64,000 nt of DNA, taken from the NCBI GenBank assembly GCA_013396655.1, contig WBMV01000074.1, forward strand, positions 512,877-576,876, read 5' to 3'. Both the position numbers and the translations under genes were made by a program. Of the stretch, positions 12,384 through 19,931 are shown in pieces (positions within the stretch are counted from its first letter, which is position 1; the number at the start of each line of letters is the position of its first letter). The notes below the pieces were generated by a model that saw only the letters and a program-made list of their open reading frames with translations, searched no databases and had not been told where the DNA came from. The DNA comes from Campylorhamphus procurvoides (taxonomy: Eukaryota > Chordata > Aves > Passeriformes > Dendrocolaptidae).

Positions 12384-13058
12384 CTACTGAACCTTTTCAG
12401 GGGCAATGACAAGACCCTTCCTTGCTGGCTTTTTGCTTACACTTGTCACAGTGTCTGAGGTGAATTCTTCTTTTTGACACAACAGGATGCCATCCATGTA
12501 GTGATAGATGATAGTGTCCTTCATGTTTGCATGAAGGGGTTCCAAAGCCCATGCCACATACATCTGGCACATAGTGGGTGAATTTTTCATGCCTTGTGGG
12601 AGAACAACCCACTCGTACCTTTGTATAGGTGCTGCCTTGTTGATGGAAGGCACTGTGAAAGCAAAACGAACGGTATCTTCTGGTTGCAGAGGAATGGTGA
12701 AAAACCAGTCTTTGAGATCGATGATGATGACATTCCAGTCCTTAGACAACACTGTGGGCAGTGGCATTCCAGGCTGCAAGGCACCCATGGACCACATTTG
12801 GTCATTCACTTTTCGAAGATCGTGCAGCAGTCGCCATTTACCAGACTTCTTGGGTATAACAAAGATAGGGGTGTTCCATGGGCTGATGGATGGTTTGATA
12901 TGCTTTGCTTCTACCAGCTGATGGGCAACCTGAAGCTGCTCAGTGGTCAGCAGCCACTGCTCAACACACACAGGTTCATCAGTCTTCCACTGGATTTTTG
13001 GGGTTGGCGGCTTATCAGCAGTGACCTCAGCTAAAAGCCTGATCTGGAAGAGGTACAT
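12384..13058 (-). pseudogene. pol: ERV-A reverse transcriptase fingers and palm
   Basis: A 224-codon open frame covering the N-terminal half of RT. Motifs in order: PWNTPIFVIPKKSGKWRLLHDLR (fingers), IIIDLKDWFF (palm motif A, first catalytic Asp at 12719-12717), LPQGMKNSPTMCQ (motif B), and the motif C tetrapeptide, which here reads YMDG instead of YMDD (12500-12489). The last Asp became Gly through one A-to-G transition in the codon at 12489-12491. That aspartate binds a catalytic metal, so the polymerase would be dead even if the frame were intact. Confidence 0.93.
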
Positions 13059-13089
13059 GCAAGGTTGCTCCTATCTGGGTCAGCACATC

Positions 13090-13386
13090 TCATCCTACTA
13101 GCGCTCCCAGATCTCCTGGTAATGGCATAACATAGGGCTTAGTATTGACTGTCTGCCCTTCAGGAAACTGAATTTGGATTACCTTTGTGCTTTGAAGAGG
13201 AGTAGATCCTCCCCTTACTCCTTGTACAGCGTCAATGGCAGGTGTCAGAGGCCAAGTCCTTGGCCAATGTTTCTTGCTGACGATTGTCACATCTGCTCCA
13301 GTGTCCATCATTGCTTGAATGCAGCACTGACCATGTTCACAGCTTAACTGCAAGACCACTAAGGGTCCTTGTTGCATTTGTTGCAC
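13090..13386 (-). pseudogene. pro: ERV-A protease
   Basis: An aspartic protease of the retropepsin family, which cuts Gag and Pol. The active site DTGADVTIV is intact (catalytic Asp at 13305-13303), followed by the WP..WPLT.. flap-proximal segment and the GG..T..Q substrate-strand segment. The normal C-terminal GRD-type helix is replaced by an early stop after about 98 codons. It follows the dUTPase domain, an order typical of betaretroviral pro. Confidence 0.9.
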
Positions 13387-13493
13387 AAAGTTGACAAGCG
13401 TGTCTCCGGTGGTTCCAAACCTTTGGGTTCCTCTAGCAGGGGCTCTTCTTTATTCTGTTTTTCTCACTGGATGCCGCTCATAGACTAGCTGGG

Positions 13494-13770
13494 CTAGTCG
13501 TGTCCCTTTTTTGATGACAAGTGGTGGAGACAGGGTAAAGGCAGCAATAAGGATTTTCCAGTGTAATCAGCATCAATTCCCCCCTGTAATACTATAAGTC
13601 CTGCAATCCCTAGAGAGGAGCATCCAATCAAAAGAGCTCCTACTGCACTCTCTGTATCATAGACAGGTCCTTTCGTTCCAGTCGGGATTTTGTGGACTGT
13701 GGTTGTTGTTATTGTGACATTTATTGCTGCTGCCAAATCAATCCCCAGGCTGCCTCTTGTTGCTGGGGGT
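13494..13770 (-). pseudogene. ERV-A dUTPase domain
   Basis: dUTPase hydrolyses dUTP and keeps uracil out of viral DNA. The beta-type retroviral domain is recognised from RGSLGIDLAAA at its start (13766-13734), the IPTGTKGPVYD segment, and the core motif GLIVLQGGIDADYTG (the substrate-pocket motif with the catalytic Asp). The C-terminal KKG.RLAQL-type sequence continues in another frame downstream. A frameshift at about 13494-13510 and loss of continuity with gag show it is degraded. The gag-to-dUTPase shift in frame near 13740 is the place where a programmed -1 shift would be expected. Confidence 0.88.
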
Positions 13771-13857
13771 GGAAGTTGCTGGATAACATTGGACCAGCAA
13801 CTTGTGTCGTTGCACGGAGGCCCTTTGCGCTCGGCCTCCCGTTCTTTGTCAGTCAGC

Positions 13858-13960
13858 AGACACTGGTTGCGTGAGCATCTTTTTGGCAGTTGTCACACCA
13901 CACTGCTACTTGGCAGGCTTCGCAAAAGCGTCCTTTTCCACCGCAACGATAACAAACCCT
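13858..13960 (-). pseudogene. gag: ERV-A nucleocapsid, two zinc knuckles (one damaged)
   Basis: Nucleocapsid binds and packages viral RNA with CX2CX4HX4C knuckles. On the minus strand the second knuckle is intact (CDNCQKDAHATSVC, about 13897-13856). The first (CYRCGGKGRFCEAC, 13954-13913) has Arg in place of the metal-binding His, which one transition can explain (CAC to CGC). A stop codon follows directly after the second knuckle. Confidence 0.85.
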
Positions 13961-14021
13961 TGACTGTACCACCTTCTTTTCGTGATGGCAATTGTGCAGC
14001 CAAATGACGAGCTGCTAGAGG

Positions 14022-14400
14022 CTATTGTACTTGGATAAGTACATCAGAATAAGGACCCTTCCCTGTAATCACATCAGCTGTGATACCATTCAGAGGATCT
14101 TGCTGGCCTCTGGGCCGCGCTGCTTCTAATTCTGCCAGTTGCTGCCATTCTTGATCCCATATGATATATCGTGAGGAAGTAAGAAGAAACTTTGCCAGGT
14201 TCTGACAATCCTTCTGGCATTGAACGTCTGCTGTCAAAATCCAATCTAAGACTGATTGTGCAGATTCTGAGTTTACTCTGCTCTCTTGAACCATCTTCTT
14301 TGCCTGCTGCAAGATTTTCCAATCATGCTGTCCATAATGCGATGCAGCCCCTGGTTGTATGACTACAGGGCATGCAATATTTCCAGCAGGTTGCCAATCT
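14022..14400 (-). pseudogene. gag: ERV-A capsid N-terminal domain
   Basis: The frame reads through a CA start (ACPVVIQPGA region, about 14380-14350), then helices with SVLDWILTADV, the tryptophan-rich W.QEWQQL segment, and ends with ITADVITGKGPYSDV. It corresponds to the N-terminal domain of a beta/alpha-type capsid. The expected C-terminal domain with the major homology region is absent: basic nucleocapsid sequence begins within about 60 bp. A stop codon lies at 14022. Confidence 0.82.
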
Positions 14401-14643
14401 CCTTCCAGGATGACATCTCTTATTACACCTCACCACCTCTTAGTGATGGCTTTTGCTCTGGCTTCGTGAACACTCCGGTCTGCTCACAAGTTACAGGGTG
14501 GAGGCGGTGCTCCCAGAGCAGGAGCAGATGGTTGCAATGAATGCCGAGGCTCTAAGTAGAGGTTTAACAGTAATTCTTGAATTGAATGCAGGTGTCTGCT
14601 TTCTCATGTCATCATGGCTTTTGTGCTCTTCTAGAAATGATAC

Positions 14644-15042
14644 TTACTTCTGCATTCGTTTTTCTAATTTATTCATTATACCCGTCATTTGTTGCTGCAA
14701 CCGCTTAAATTCACTCTCTTCACTGGCTTTTACTCTGTCTTTTTCTGTGATTGAGGAGGTTAACAGCTCCTCATCATCAGATTGCAAAGCTTCCTCAGCC
14801 TCCTCACTGGGGAGAGGCACTCCTTCTGTCTTGGTCCCTGCTCCTGTTAGGAGCGGATACAGCTTTGAGTGACAACTTGGCGCTCCCCTCATCTCCGCCT
14901 CCTGCTTCTGTTCCAGTTCTACTCCTGTATTCTTTTCCAGATCGCTCCGCGCATCTGCCGGAGTCAGATCTTCCACCGCAGTCAGATCTTCCTCTGGAGC
15001 GCTCGCTAAGCAATTCCCTGATAGCGTTACACTGTCGTCCAC
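14644..15042 (-). pseudogene. gag: ERV-A gag linker between matrix and capsid
   Basis: A 130-codon open stretch rich in Glu, Asp and Ser, with a predicted coiled-coil-like tail (ESEFKRLQQQMTGIMNKLEKR). Regions of this composition lie between matrix and capsid in class II Gag proteins. It shows no other known domain, and the first codon is not an ATG. Position inside the provirus is the main support. Confidence 0.65.
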
Positions 15043-15540
15043 TCATCCCTTTTATAAACCCAAGCCTAGTTTCCAAAAGACTTGTTGGCTTTTTCTACTG
15101 TTGTGGCAGCGGCATGTCTCCGGATGCAACGAGTGCTTGCACGGCTGCAGCAGCTACTTTTGATTCTGCCTTCATGCTGGTCAGAGTTTTACTGACCGTA
15201 AAGAGCCAGAGTAGAAGTAGAACCAAGTAGAATCAAAGGAGACACAGCCCTTTTCTTTGTTCGCTATGGCTGAATCCCATAACTTATCTCCCACCTCTCA
15301 CCACCCTTCTTGCGAAAAGAGCAGAGGGGGTACTTTAAAATGTTCATGATTTTGAGCCCAAACAATGAGCTTTTCTAAGTCCTTTTCAGACACTGCTTCC
15401 CCTCGCTTAGTGAGGATACTAAAAAGCAGTCTTTTCGCTATGGCAAACTGTTTCCATGCTCACAGCGGGTGACAGGGGGAAGGTTGTACAGTCATTCCTA
15501 CCTCGGTCCGGTGCCAACTGGCCTTTGCTGCGTCTTTCCG
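15043..15540 (-). pseudogene. gag: ERV-A matrix region (degraded)
   Basis: Between the primer site and the gag linker, minus-strand frames hold matrix-like wording (the KRGEAVSEKDLEKLIVWAQ segment, about 15412-15356, then a GDKLWDSAIA segment). Several stops and frame changes break it. A candidate gag ATG is at about 15542-15540. Confidence 0.6.
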
Positions 15541-15635
15541 CCATTCTGAGCTCCTCTGTCTGGCTCCTCTCAGCTTCTCGTTCTCCCTCCGCGTCTCTCC
15601 GCCAGAAGAGTCAGTGAGCCATCCGCGTTGAGGGT

Positions 15636-15654
15636 ATCACGTCGCAGGTCACCA
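15636..15654 (-). promoter_or_regulatory. ERV-A primer-binding site, tRNA-Trp type
   Basis: Two bases after the 5' LTR the minus strand reads TGGTGACCTGCGACGTGAT. This matches the 3' end complement of tRNA-Trp, the primer of avian alpharetroviruses, except for one inserted or changed position in the middle. Confidence 0.85.
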
Positions 15655-15656
15655 AC

Positions 15657-16137
15657 TGAAGTGAGGAGCTTCAGAATCAAAGATACATCCTCATAGAGAT
15701 ACAGTCAGTGCTTAACTTTAGTGATGAATTACACAGATTATATAAGGTTTTACAGTGTCCCACGTATAACAGTTCTCTATAGCTCATTGGCTAAAAGCTG
15801 CTCGCTGAATGTATCTCCTGTCTCTGTCTTGCAGTTAGCCTTACAGTTCAGCAGTCCTACTGCTTTCCCATCCGCTTGCCTTGTTTCCCATCTGCTGGTC
15901 TGATTTGATTGGTAACCATCTTTTTCATATTCACTGCTCAAAGATACACTGTCTTTGCTTCCCAGCACGTAGGCTGGAGCAGTGTCCTTGTTTTCCAGCA
16001 CGTAGGCTGGAGCAGTGTCCTTGTTTTCCAGCACATAGGCTGGATCACTGTCCTTGTTTCCCAGCACGTAGGCTGAGTTGTGCAAACAGGCCTGGATCAG
16101 GACCTCATGTCCTGTCCCTGAGAGCATATCCTCAACA
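15657..16137 (-). promoter_or_regulatory. ERV-A 5' LTR
   Basis: A 481-bp LTR, TG...CA on the minus strand, transcribed leftwards. It has a TATA box (TATATAA on the minus strand, 15739-15745). The AATAAA of the partner LTR has become ACTAAA here. It is 131 bp longer than the 3' LTR for two reasons: three extra 33-bp U3 units (15943-16076) and about 31 bp near 15787-15818. Since both LTRs are identical at integration, these differences arose later, or one copy was changed by recombination. Confidence 0.95.
15943..16085 (-). repeat. Four 33-bp tandem units in the U3 of ERV-A 5' LTR
   Basis: The units start at AGCAC at 15964, 15997, 16030 and 16063, spaced exactly 33 bp. They differ at only a few positions. 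The 3' LTR has one unit. U3 tandem repeats in retroviruses commonly carry enhancers; that role here is inferred. Confidence 0.92.
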
Positions 16138-16143
16138 TATACA
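16138..16143. repeat. ERV-A target site duplication, right copy
   Basis: TATACA, identical to 10033-10038. Confidence 0.93.
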
Positions 16144-16177
16144 TATATGTACACACCCTAGACAGCATAAACATGTA

Positions 16178-16183
16178 CATAGC
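16178..16183. repeat. ERV-B target site duplication, left copy
   Basis: CATAGC, identical to 19194-19199. It lies 34 bp right of the ERV-A duplication. Confidence 0.92.
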
Positions 16184-16530
16184 TAACAGCTGTGATGGGG
16201 GGAGCCAGCTCCTCTATGGTCCCACGGCCTCCTGGGGTCCGGAGGGGATTGCAAAATCCCCACGTGGTCAGGAGTGAAGAGATGCAGCAGTGCGAGATTG
16301 AGTGGTCATAGGAAAGCCTTTAATTTCCAATGTCCAGGGTATTTAACCCCTTCGAGCAGGGATTGGGAGGTAGGATATGATAGGGTAAGGGTTCAGGGGG
16401 AGTGGTGTGGTCCTTTGGAAGTTGTCACAGCACTGGTCCTGTCTCCAGGGGCTTCTTTCTCCATGATGTGCAGTCTGGATAATCCTCTGTCTCTGCTCTG
16501 CATGTACTGTGGCAGAAGTCTTTCCTAACA
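16184..16530 (-). repeat. ERV-B 3' LTR
   Basis: A 347-bp LTR that starts TGTTAGG on the minus strand after the polypurine tract and ends ...CAGCTGTTA at the CATAGC duplication. It lacks a 235-bp block present in the 5' LTR (18838-19072) and has about 30 extra bases near 16256-16290. Confidence 0.92.
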
Positions 16531-16690
16531 TCTCCTCCGTTTTTGTTTTTTTAATGAAACGAATACCTGAGAAACGCTGCTTGAAACAATGCCTTGAAAA
16601 CACTTAATTATGCAGGGGAGGACACAGAGAAGGATTAATAACACAAACAAAACTGAAACCAAAAACAGTAGGAATTTTTTCAGGGGTAAT
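16525..16690 (-). pseudogene. env: ERV-B env membrane anchor and tail
   Basis: A hydrophobic span of about 24 residues (rich in L, V, I and F, with FLVSVLFVLLILLCVLP) followed by a Cys-containing tail ending in a KKQKRRRC cluster. This is the look of the C-terminus of a betaretroviral TM protein, and its position right before the polypurine tract and 3' LTR fits. No ectodomain, CX6CC motif or SU remains. The frame overlaps the LTR edge by a few bases. Confidence 0.7.
16531..16555 (-). other. ERV-B polypurine tract
   Basis: The minus strand reads AAAAAAACAAAAACGGAGGAGA directly before the TGTTAGG start of the 3' LTR. Confidence 0.85.
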
Positions 16691-16961
16691 GAAAGTCCTT
16701 TGAGGTAGTTAATAGAATTCCCCACTGTCCAATTATGTCTCTGCCCCAGAGGGTCATTGGAATATTAAGGACATACGGCTTTGCAGAGGCAGTTTTACCT
16801 TCTGGCCCTTTGATCAGTAAGGTAAAAACACTTTGGAGGGGTGTCTGGACTCCTCCTACCCCTGTGATATCAATGAGAGGCTTTGTAGTGCTCCAGTCCT
16901 TCGGCCAGTCCCTCTCTGCGATGACTGTGACGTCGGCTCCGGTATCTATGGGTCCTTTCAC
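16685..16961 (-). pseudogene. pro: ERV-B protease
   Basis: Retropepsin with an intact active site, DTGADVTVI (catalytic Asp at about 16946-16944), a WPKDW segment, the GVGG.QTP strand and the C-terminal GRDIIGQWG helix. It is in the same frame as the nucleocapsid just upstream, separated by one TGA (16962-16964). No dUTPase lies between them, unlike ERV-A. After the GQWG helix the sequence changes to an env tail, marking the large deletion. Confidence 0.9.
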
Positions 16962-16999
16962 TCAAACACACTGGTTAGTGTTTGGTCTCACTTTTAGCT

Positions 17000-17513
17000 G
17001 AGAGCAATCTCTTTTAAAATGTCCTGGTTGTTTGCAGTAATGGCATGTAATCTCCCTCTGTAACTGTGTGTACCCACATTCCAACATGCTTTAATCATGT
17101 CCATGGGTGTGGGCTCTTTCAGGGATTTTAGTATTGCTTGGCAATCCTCATTTGACTGCTCAATTGCCAATTTTTGAAACAGAGCATCTCGAGCCTCTGG
17201 ATTTTTAATTTGTTTCTAGATAGCACCTTTTAATCTCTCTGCAAAGTCTATAAATGGCTCTGTGGGCTTCTGCTGAACCTGGGCGAATGATGGTGTTGCT
17301 TCAGAAGCCTCGGCAACAGTTTGAATTGTTTGCTAAGTCATTCAGTGGGATCCTGTCTTGATCTTGGTTGGATATATATGGACCAGTCCCAAATATCTTA
17401 TTGTAGGTTTCTGAGGCTGGAATACTTGTAGAGGAAAAGGTGTTTTCTGCCTGCCTTCTAATGAGGTTTTTCCATTCAGTCAAAAATAGTGACTGTTGTA
17501 TGCTTGTGAAAAA
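17000..17513 (-). pseudogene. gag: ERV-B capsid C-terminal part and nucleocapsid
   Basis: Continuation of gag after an in-frame TAA at 17514-17516. The capsid major homology region is readable (QQKPTEPFIDFAERL, about 17280-17230). Downstream is one intact zinc knuckle, CHYCKQPGHFKRDC (17045-17004). Breaks seen: a frameshift near 17335, a TAG at 17216-17218, and a second frameshift near 17070 before the knuckle. A second knuckle is not visible. Confidence 0.87.
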
Positions 17514-18440
17514 TTATGTAATTAGCATCCTTATGTCATTTGGTGTGTATGCATATGCAGCGAGTAGTGACTGTAATACCCCTATAACATATGCGGAATT
17601 TAAACCATAATCGGTTGTAGCTTTCTTTATGTCTTTAAGGGGTGGGATAGGGATGGGCTCCTGAACAGGGGGACCGTTGGGGCAGTAAAACATGGGGAAT
17701 GCTTTAAGTAAATCTAGATCATCGATTATTGTAGCTTGTTTCTTAATGTAACCCCAGCGGTTCCTTTCAATATTGCTCCCGGCAGAGCCACCACCATCTT
17801 GGTGAGGTCTGACCTCTGGACAGCCAGAATTGGGGGGTTCCAGGGGTGGGTGGTGACTCGGTGGTATTGCAGGTGAAGCAGCATCACCTGGCTGGACCCC
17901 GGCAGGGATGGGCGGGGCTGAGGGATGCACAGCACTGATGCCCTGGGGGAATGCATGCCTGGGCACGAAACTGCTTTGTGCTGGGGCAGAGAAGGACTCT
18001 GCCATGTGGCCGTGGCCATTTTCGGTGAGGGGAGGTAAGCTGTGTGTGCTGAGCTCTGTGAGTGATGGTGACACAGAAAATACATTTTCTTGTCCTGAAT
18101 CTGTTCCGGCCAGAAAACGCGCGCATTGACTGCATTCCCGATCTTTCCCTTCCTGATCAACAACAGAATTTTTATTCTCTAACATGCTTAAAATTAATCG
18201 CCATGCTATGGTGGCTTGTGATTCCAAAGAGCCATTATTTTCAGTGGATTTCCATAACTTAAGCCCCAGTTTGTCCCATTTGGCGTAGGTGATATGGTAG
18301 GGTAGGACGTAGTTATGCTTGAAAATCCATCTGGTCAGAGCTTTAAGGGAGGCTTTATCAATGGGGTGCCCATGGAGGTAGATGAGATTTTTAAGGCGTT
18401 TATAGCTCTCTCTCTCCTTTTTTGAGGAAAGTGCTCCCAT
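17514..18440 (-). pseudogene. gag: ERV-B gag: matrix, proline-rich linker and capsid start
   Basis: A 308-codon open frame, unusually long for an old provirus. It begins MGALSSKKER, giving a Gly2 that could be myristoylated, plus basic residues for membrane targeting. Residues 1-100 look like a betaretroviral matrix. Residues 130-230 are rich in Pro and Ser, like the spacer that carries late-budding motifs, though no PPxY or P(T/S)AP was spotted with certainty. Residues 240-308 start the capsid (W-less PIP..L..YGLNSAYVIGVLQSLL segment). It ends at a TAA that is in frame with the following capsid sequence, so the stop is one substitution and not a shift. The ATG lies about 180 bp after the primer site. 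Confidence 0.85.
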
Positions 18441-18620
18441 GATTTTAAAAACTTGGTAAAGGAGGCATGGGTTCGTACAATTGCTGGCCTACCTTCTGTG
18501 GTAGGTCAAGACCCAAAGCTGAATTGTACCAGCTGTTTGAGCAGGAAGTCAGGAATCACTTTATCGCTTGAGTCCAACACGGGTGGAGGGTCCTCTACAT
18601 TGTAGAAGTCACTTGAGGTT

Positions 18621-18638
18621 CGTTGCCATTGGGCGCCA
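18621..18638 (-). promoter_or_regulatory. ERV-B primer-binding site, tRNA-Lys-like
   Basis: Two bases after the 5' LTR the minus strand reads TGGCGCCCAATGGCAACG. The first ten bases match the Lys-type primer sites of betaretroviruses; the rest diverges. Confidence 0.7.
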
Positions 18639-18640
18639 AT

Positions 18641-19193
18641 TAACAGCTGTGGGTTGGGGGGAACCGGCTCCTCTACTGTCCCATGGCCTCCCGGGGTCTG
18701 GACATAAAAGATGAGCAACTCAAGATGGAGTGGTCATAGAAAAGCCTTTAATTACCGGTATTCAGGGTATTTAAGCCCTTCAGGCGGGGTTTGGGAGGTA
18801 GGATGTGAGTGGGTAAGGGTTCAGGGGGAGTGGTGTGCTTTGGGGGGCACAGGGACCAATAAGAGAGCAGGAGGACCAAAACCCAGTGGGAACCCAGGGA
18901 TAGGGATTGACAGGTGATACATCCAATAAGGTCGGGAGGGTGGCGGGGCTGCATACCCGGGAAAAATGAACACTCTTTTCACATGTGTGCTGGGGTTTCT
19001 AGGGGTTACAATCTAAACAGGGGAAAACCCATACATAAAAGACACAGGTAATGCTGAATTATAAAGTCTCTGGTCCTTTGGAAGTTGTCACAGCGCTGGT
19101 CTTGTCTCCAGGGGCTTCTTTCTCCATGATGTGCAGTCTGGATAATCCTCTGTCTCTGCTCTTCATGTACTGTGGCAGAAGTCTTTCCCAACA
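18641..19193 (-). promoter_or_regulatory. ERV-B 5' LTR
   Basis: A 553-bp LTR. The minus strand starts TGTTGGG and ends CTGTTA. A TATA-like TTAAATA (18769-18775) and an ATTAAA poly(A) signal (18748-18753) lie close together near its downstream end. Transcription would run leftwards, away from XCL1. Confidence 0.9.
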
Positions 19194-19199
19194 CATAGC
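19194..19199. repeat. ERV-B target site duplication, right copy
   Basis: CATAGC, identical to 16178-16183. Confidence 0.92.
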
Positions 19200-19931
19200 A
19201 CATCAGTGAGCAGAAGTGGGCAAGCACCTCCTCTCTAAATGGGTAGAAAACTTCTCTGTACCATCCATGACAAAGTTGCTATCTTGCTTCTCATAGCTGA
19301 CAAGGACTAAACAGTCAGCATATCTCCTTCGAGGAGTGATTTCAGGCAGTGTTCAGCACACCACCAGGCTGCTACTCTGCACGGACATAAACTTAACAGA
19401 GATCTCCTGGTAGTGCTGCTGAGGTCAGTGTGGTTACTTCCCTGTGTGGCATTAAGCAGGTCCTCTGGGTGCTTTGGTTGAAGCTTTGGCTTCCATTTCA
19501 TTGCAGTTTCCTCTGTGTTGCCAGTGAGTTTAGCAGGCATTCAATCTAAGCGTTTTCGACTTAAAAGCCACTGCTTTTTCTCTGGGTTTCCCTGGTTTGC
19601 ACAGTACATGTAAGATGAAAGAATGAAACCAAAGGGAACAAAGGATATGAGTGTATATACAAATAAACCACACAACATGTCCTCTTCCTGCAAGACCTAC
19701 AGACTGTTGCTCAGGTAACAGACCAGCCATTACAGTCTAGGAGTCACATATTTGAGTGCAGCTCTTGTCCCAGTCTTCATTTGCCTGAGGAATCTCTGGG
19801 AATTGACTTCCACATGCTGAATTTCCCCATGCGGAGGAATTTACATTGATGTGACCAAGAATTTGGGAAAATGGAAGAAACCAGGTGAGGCAAGGCCTGG
19901 AGGTAAGAGCAGGTGGATCATCATACTTGCT
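19200..19931. other. Gene-free spacer between ERV-B and an ERVL LTR
   Basis: No exon or repeat recognised in this 0.7 kb. Confidence 0.5.

Larger units (their letters stand above)
10039..16137 (-). mobile_element. Endogenous retrovirus ERV-A (class II, defective provirus)
   Basis: A 6.1-kb provirus on the minus strand with all the landmarks in order: 5' LTR (15657-16137), tRNA-Trp-like primer site (15636-15654), gag remnants (about 15540-13860), dUTPase then protease (13770-13090), reverse transcriptase and RNase H (13058-11178), integrase (11177-10698), a short env transmembrane-subunit remnant (10700-10406), polypurine tract, and 3' LTR (10039-10388). It is flanked by a perfect 6-bp duplication. 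dUTPase joined to protease is a betaretrovirus trait, a Trp primer is an alpharetrovirus trait, and the TM subunit has the CX6CC motif shared by gamma-, alpha- and type D viruses. It is inactive: stops and frameshifts in gag, dUTPase, RT and integrase, an altered polymerase active site, and deletions in capsid and at the integrase-env junction. Confidence 0.95.
16184..19193 (-). mobile_element. Endogenous retrovirus ERV-B (class II, internally deleted)
   Basis: A 3.0-kb minus-strand provirus: 5' LTR (18641-19193), tRNA-Lys-like primer site (18621-18638), gag (18440 down to about 17000), protease (16961-16685), a short env tail (about 16690-16525), polypurine tract (16531-16555) and 3' LTR (16184-16530). 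It is flanked by a perfect 6-bp duplication. All of reverse transcriptase, RNase H and integrase and nearly all of env are missing, and protease sequence runs into the env membrane anchor. It could only have moved with enzymes from another virus. Its gag differs from that of ERV-A, so the two are separate lineages and not copies of each other. Confidence 0.94.

Noticed and set aside
14751..15230. 159-codon plus-strand frame and others opposite ERV-A and ERV-B genes
   Set aside because: Antisense shadows of the gag and pol remnants.
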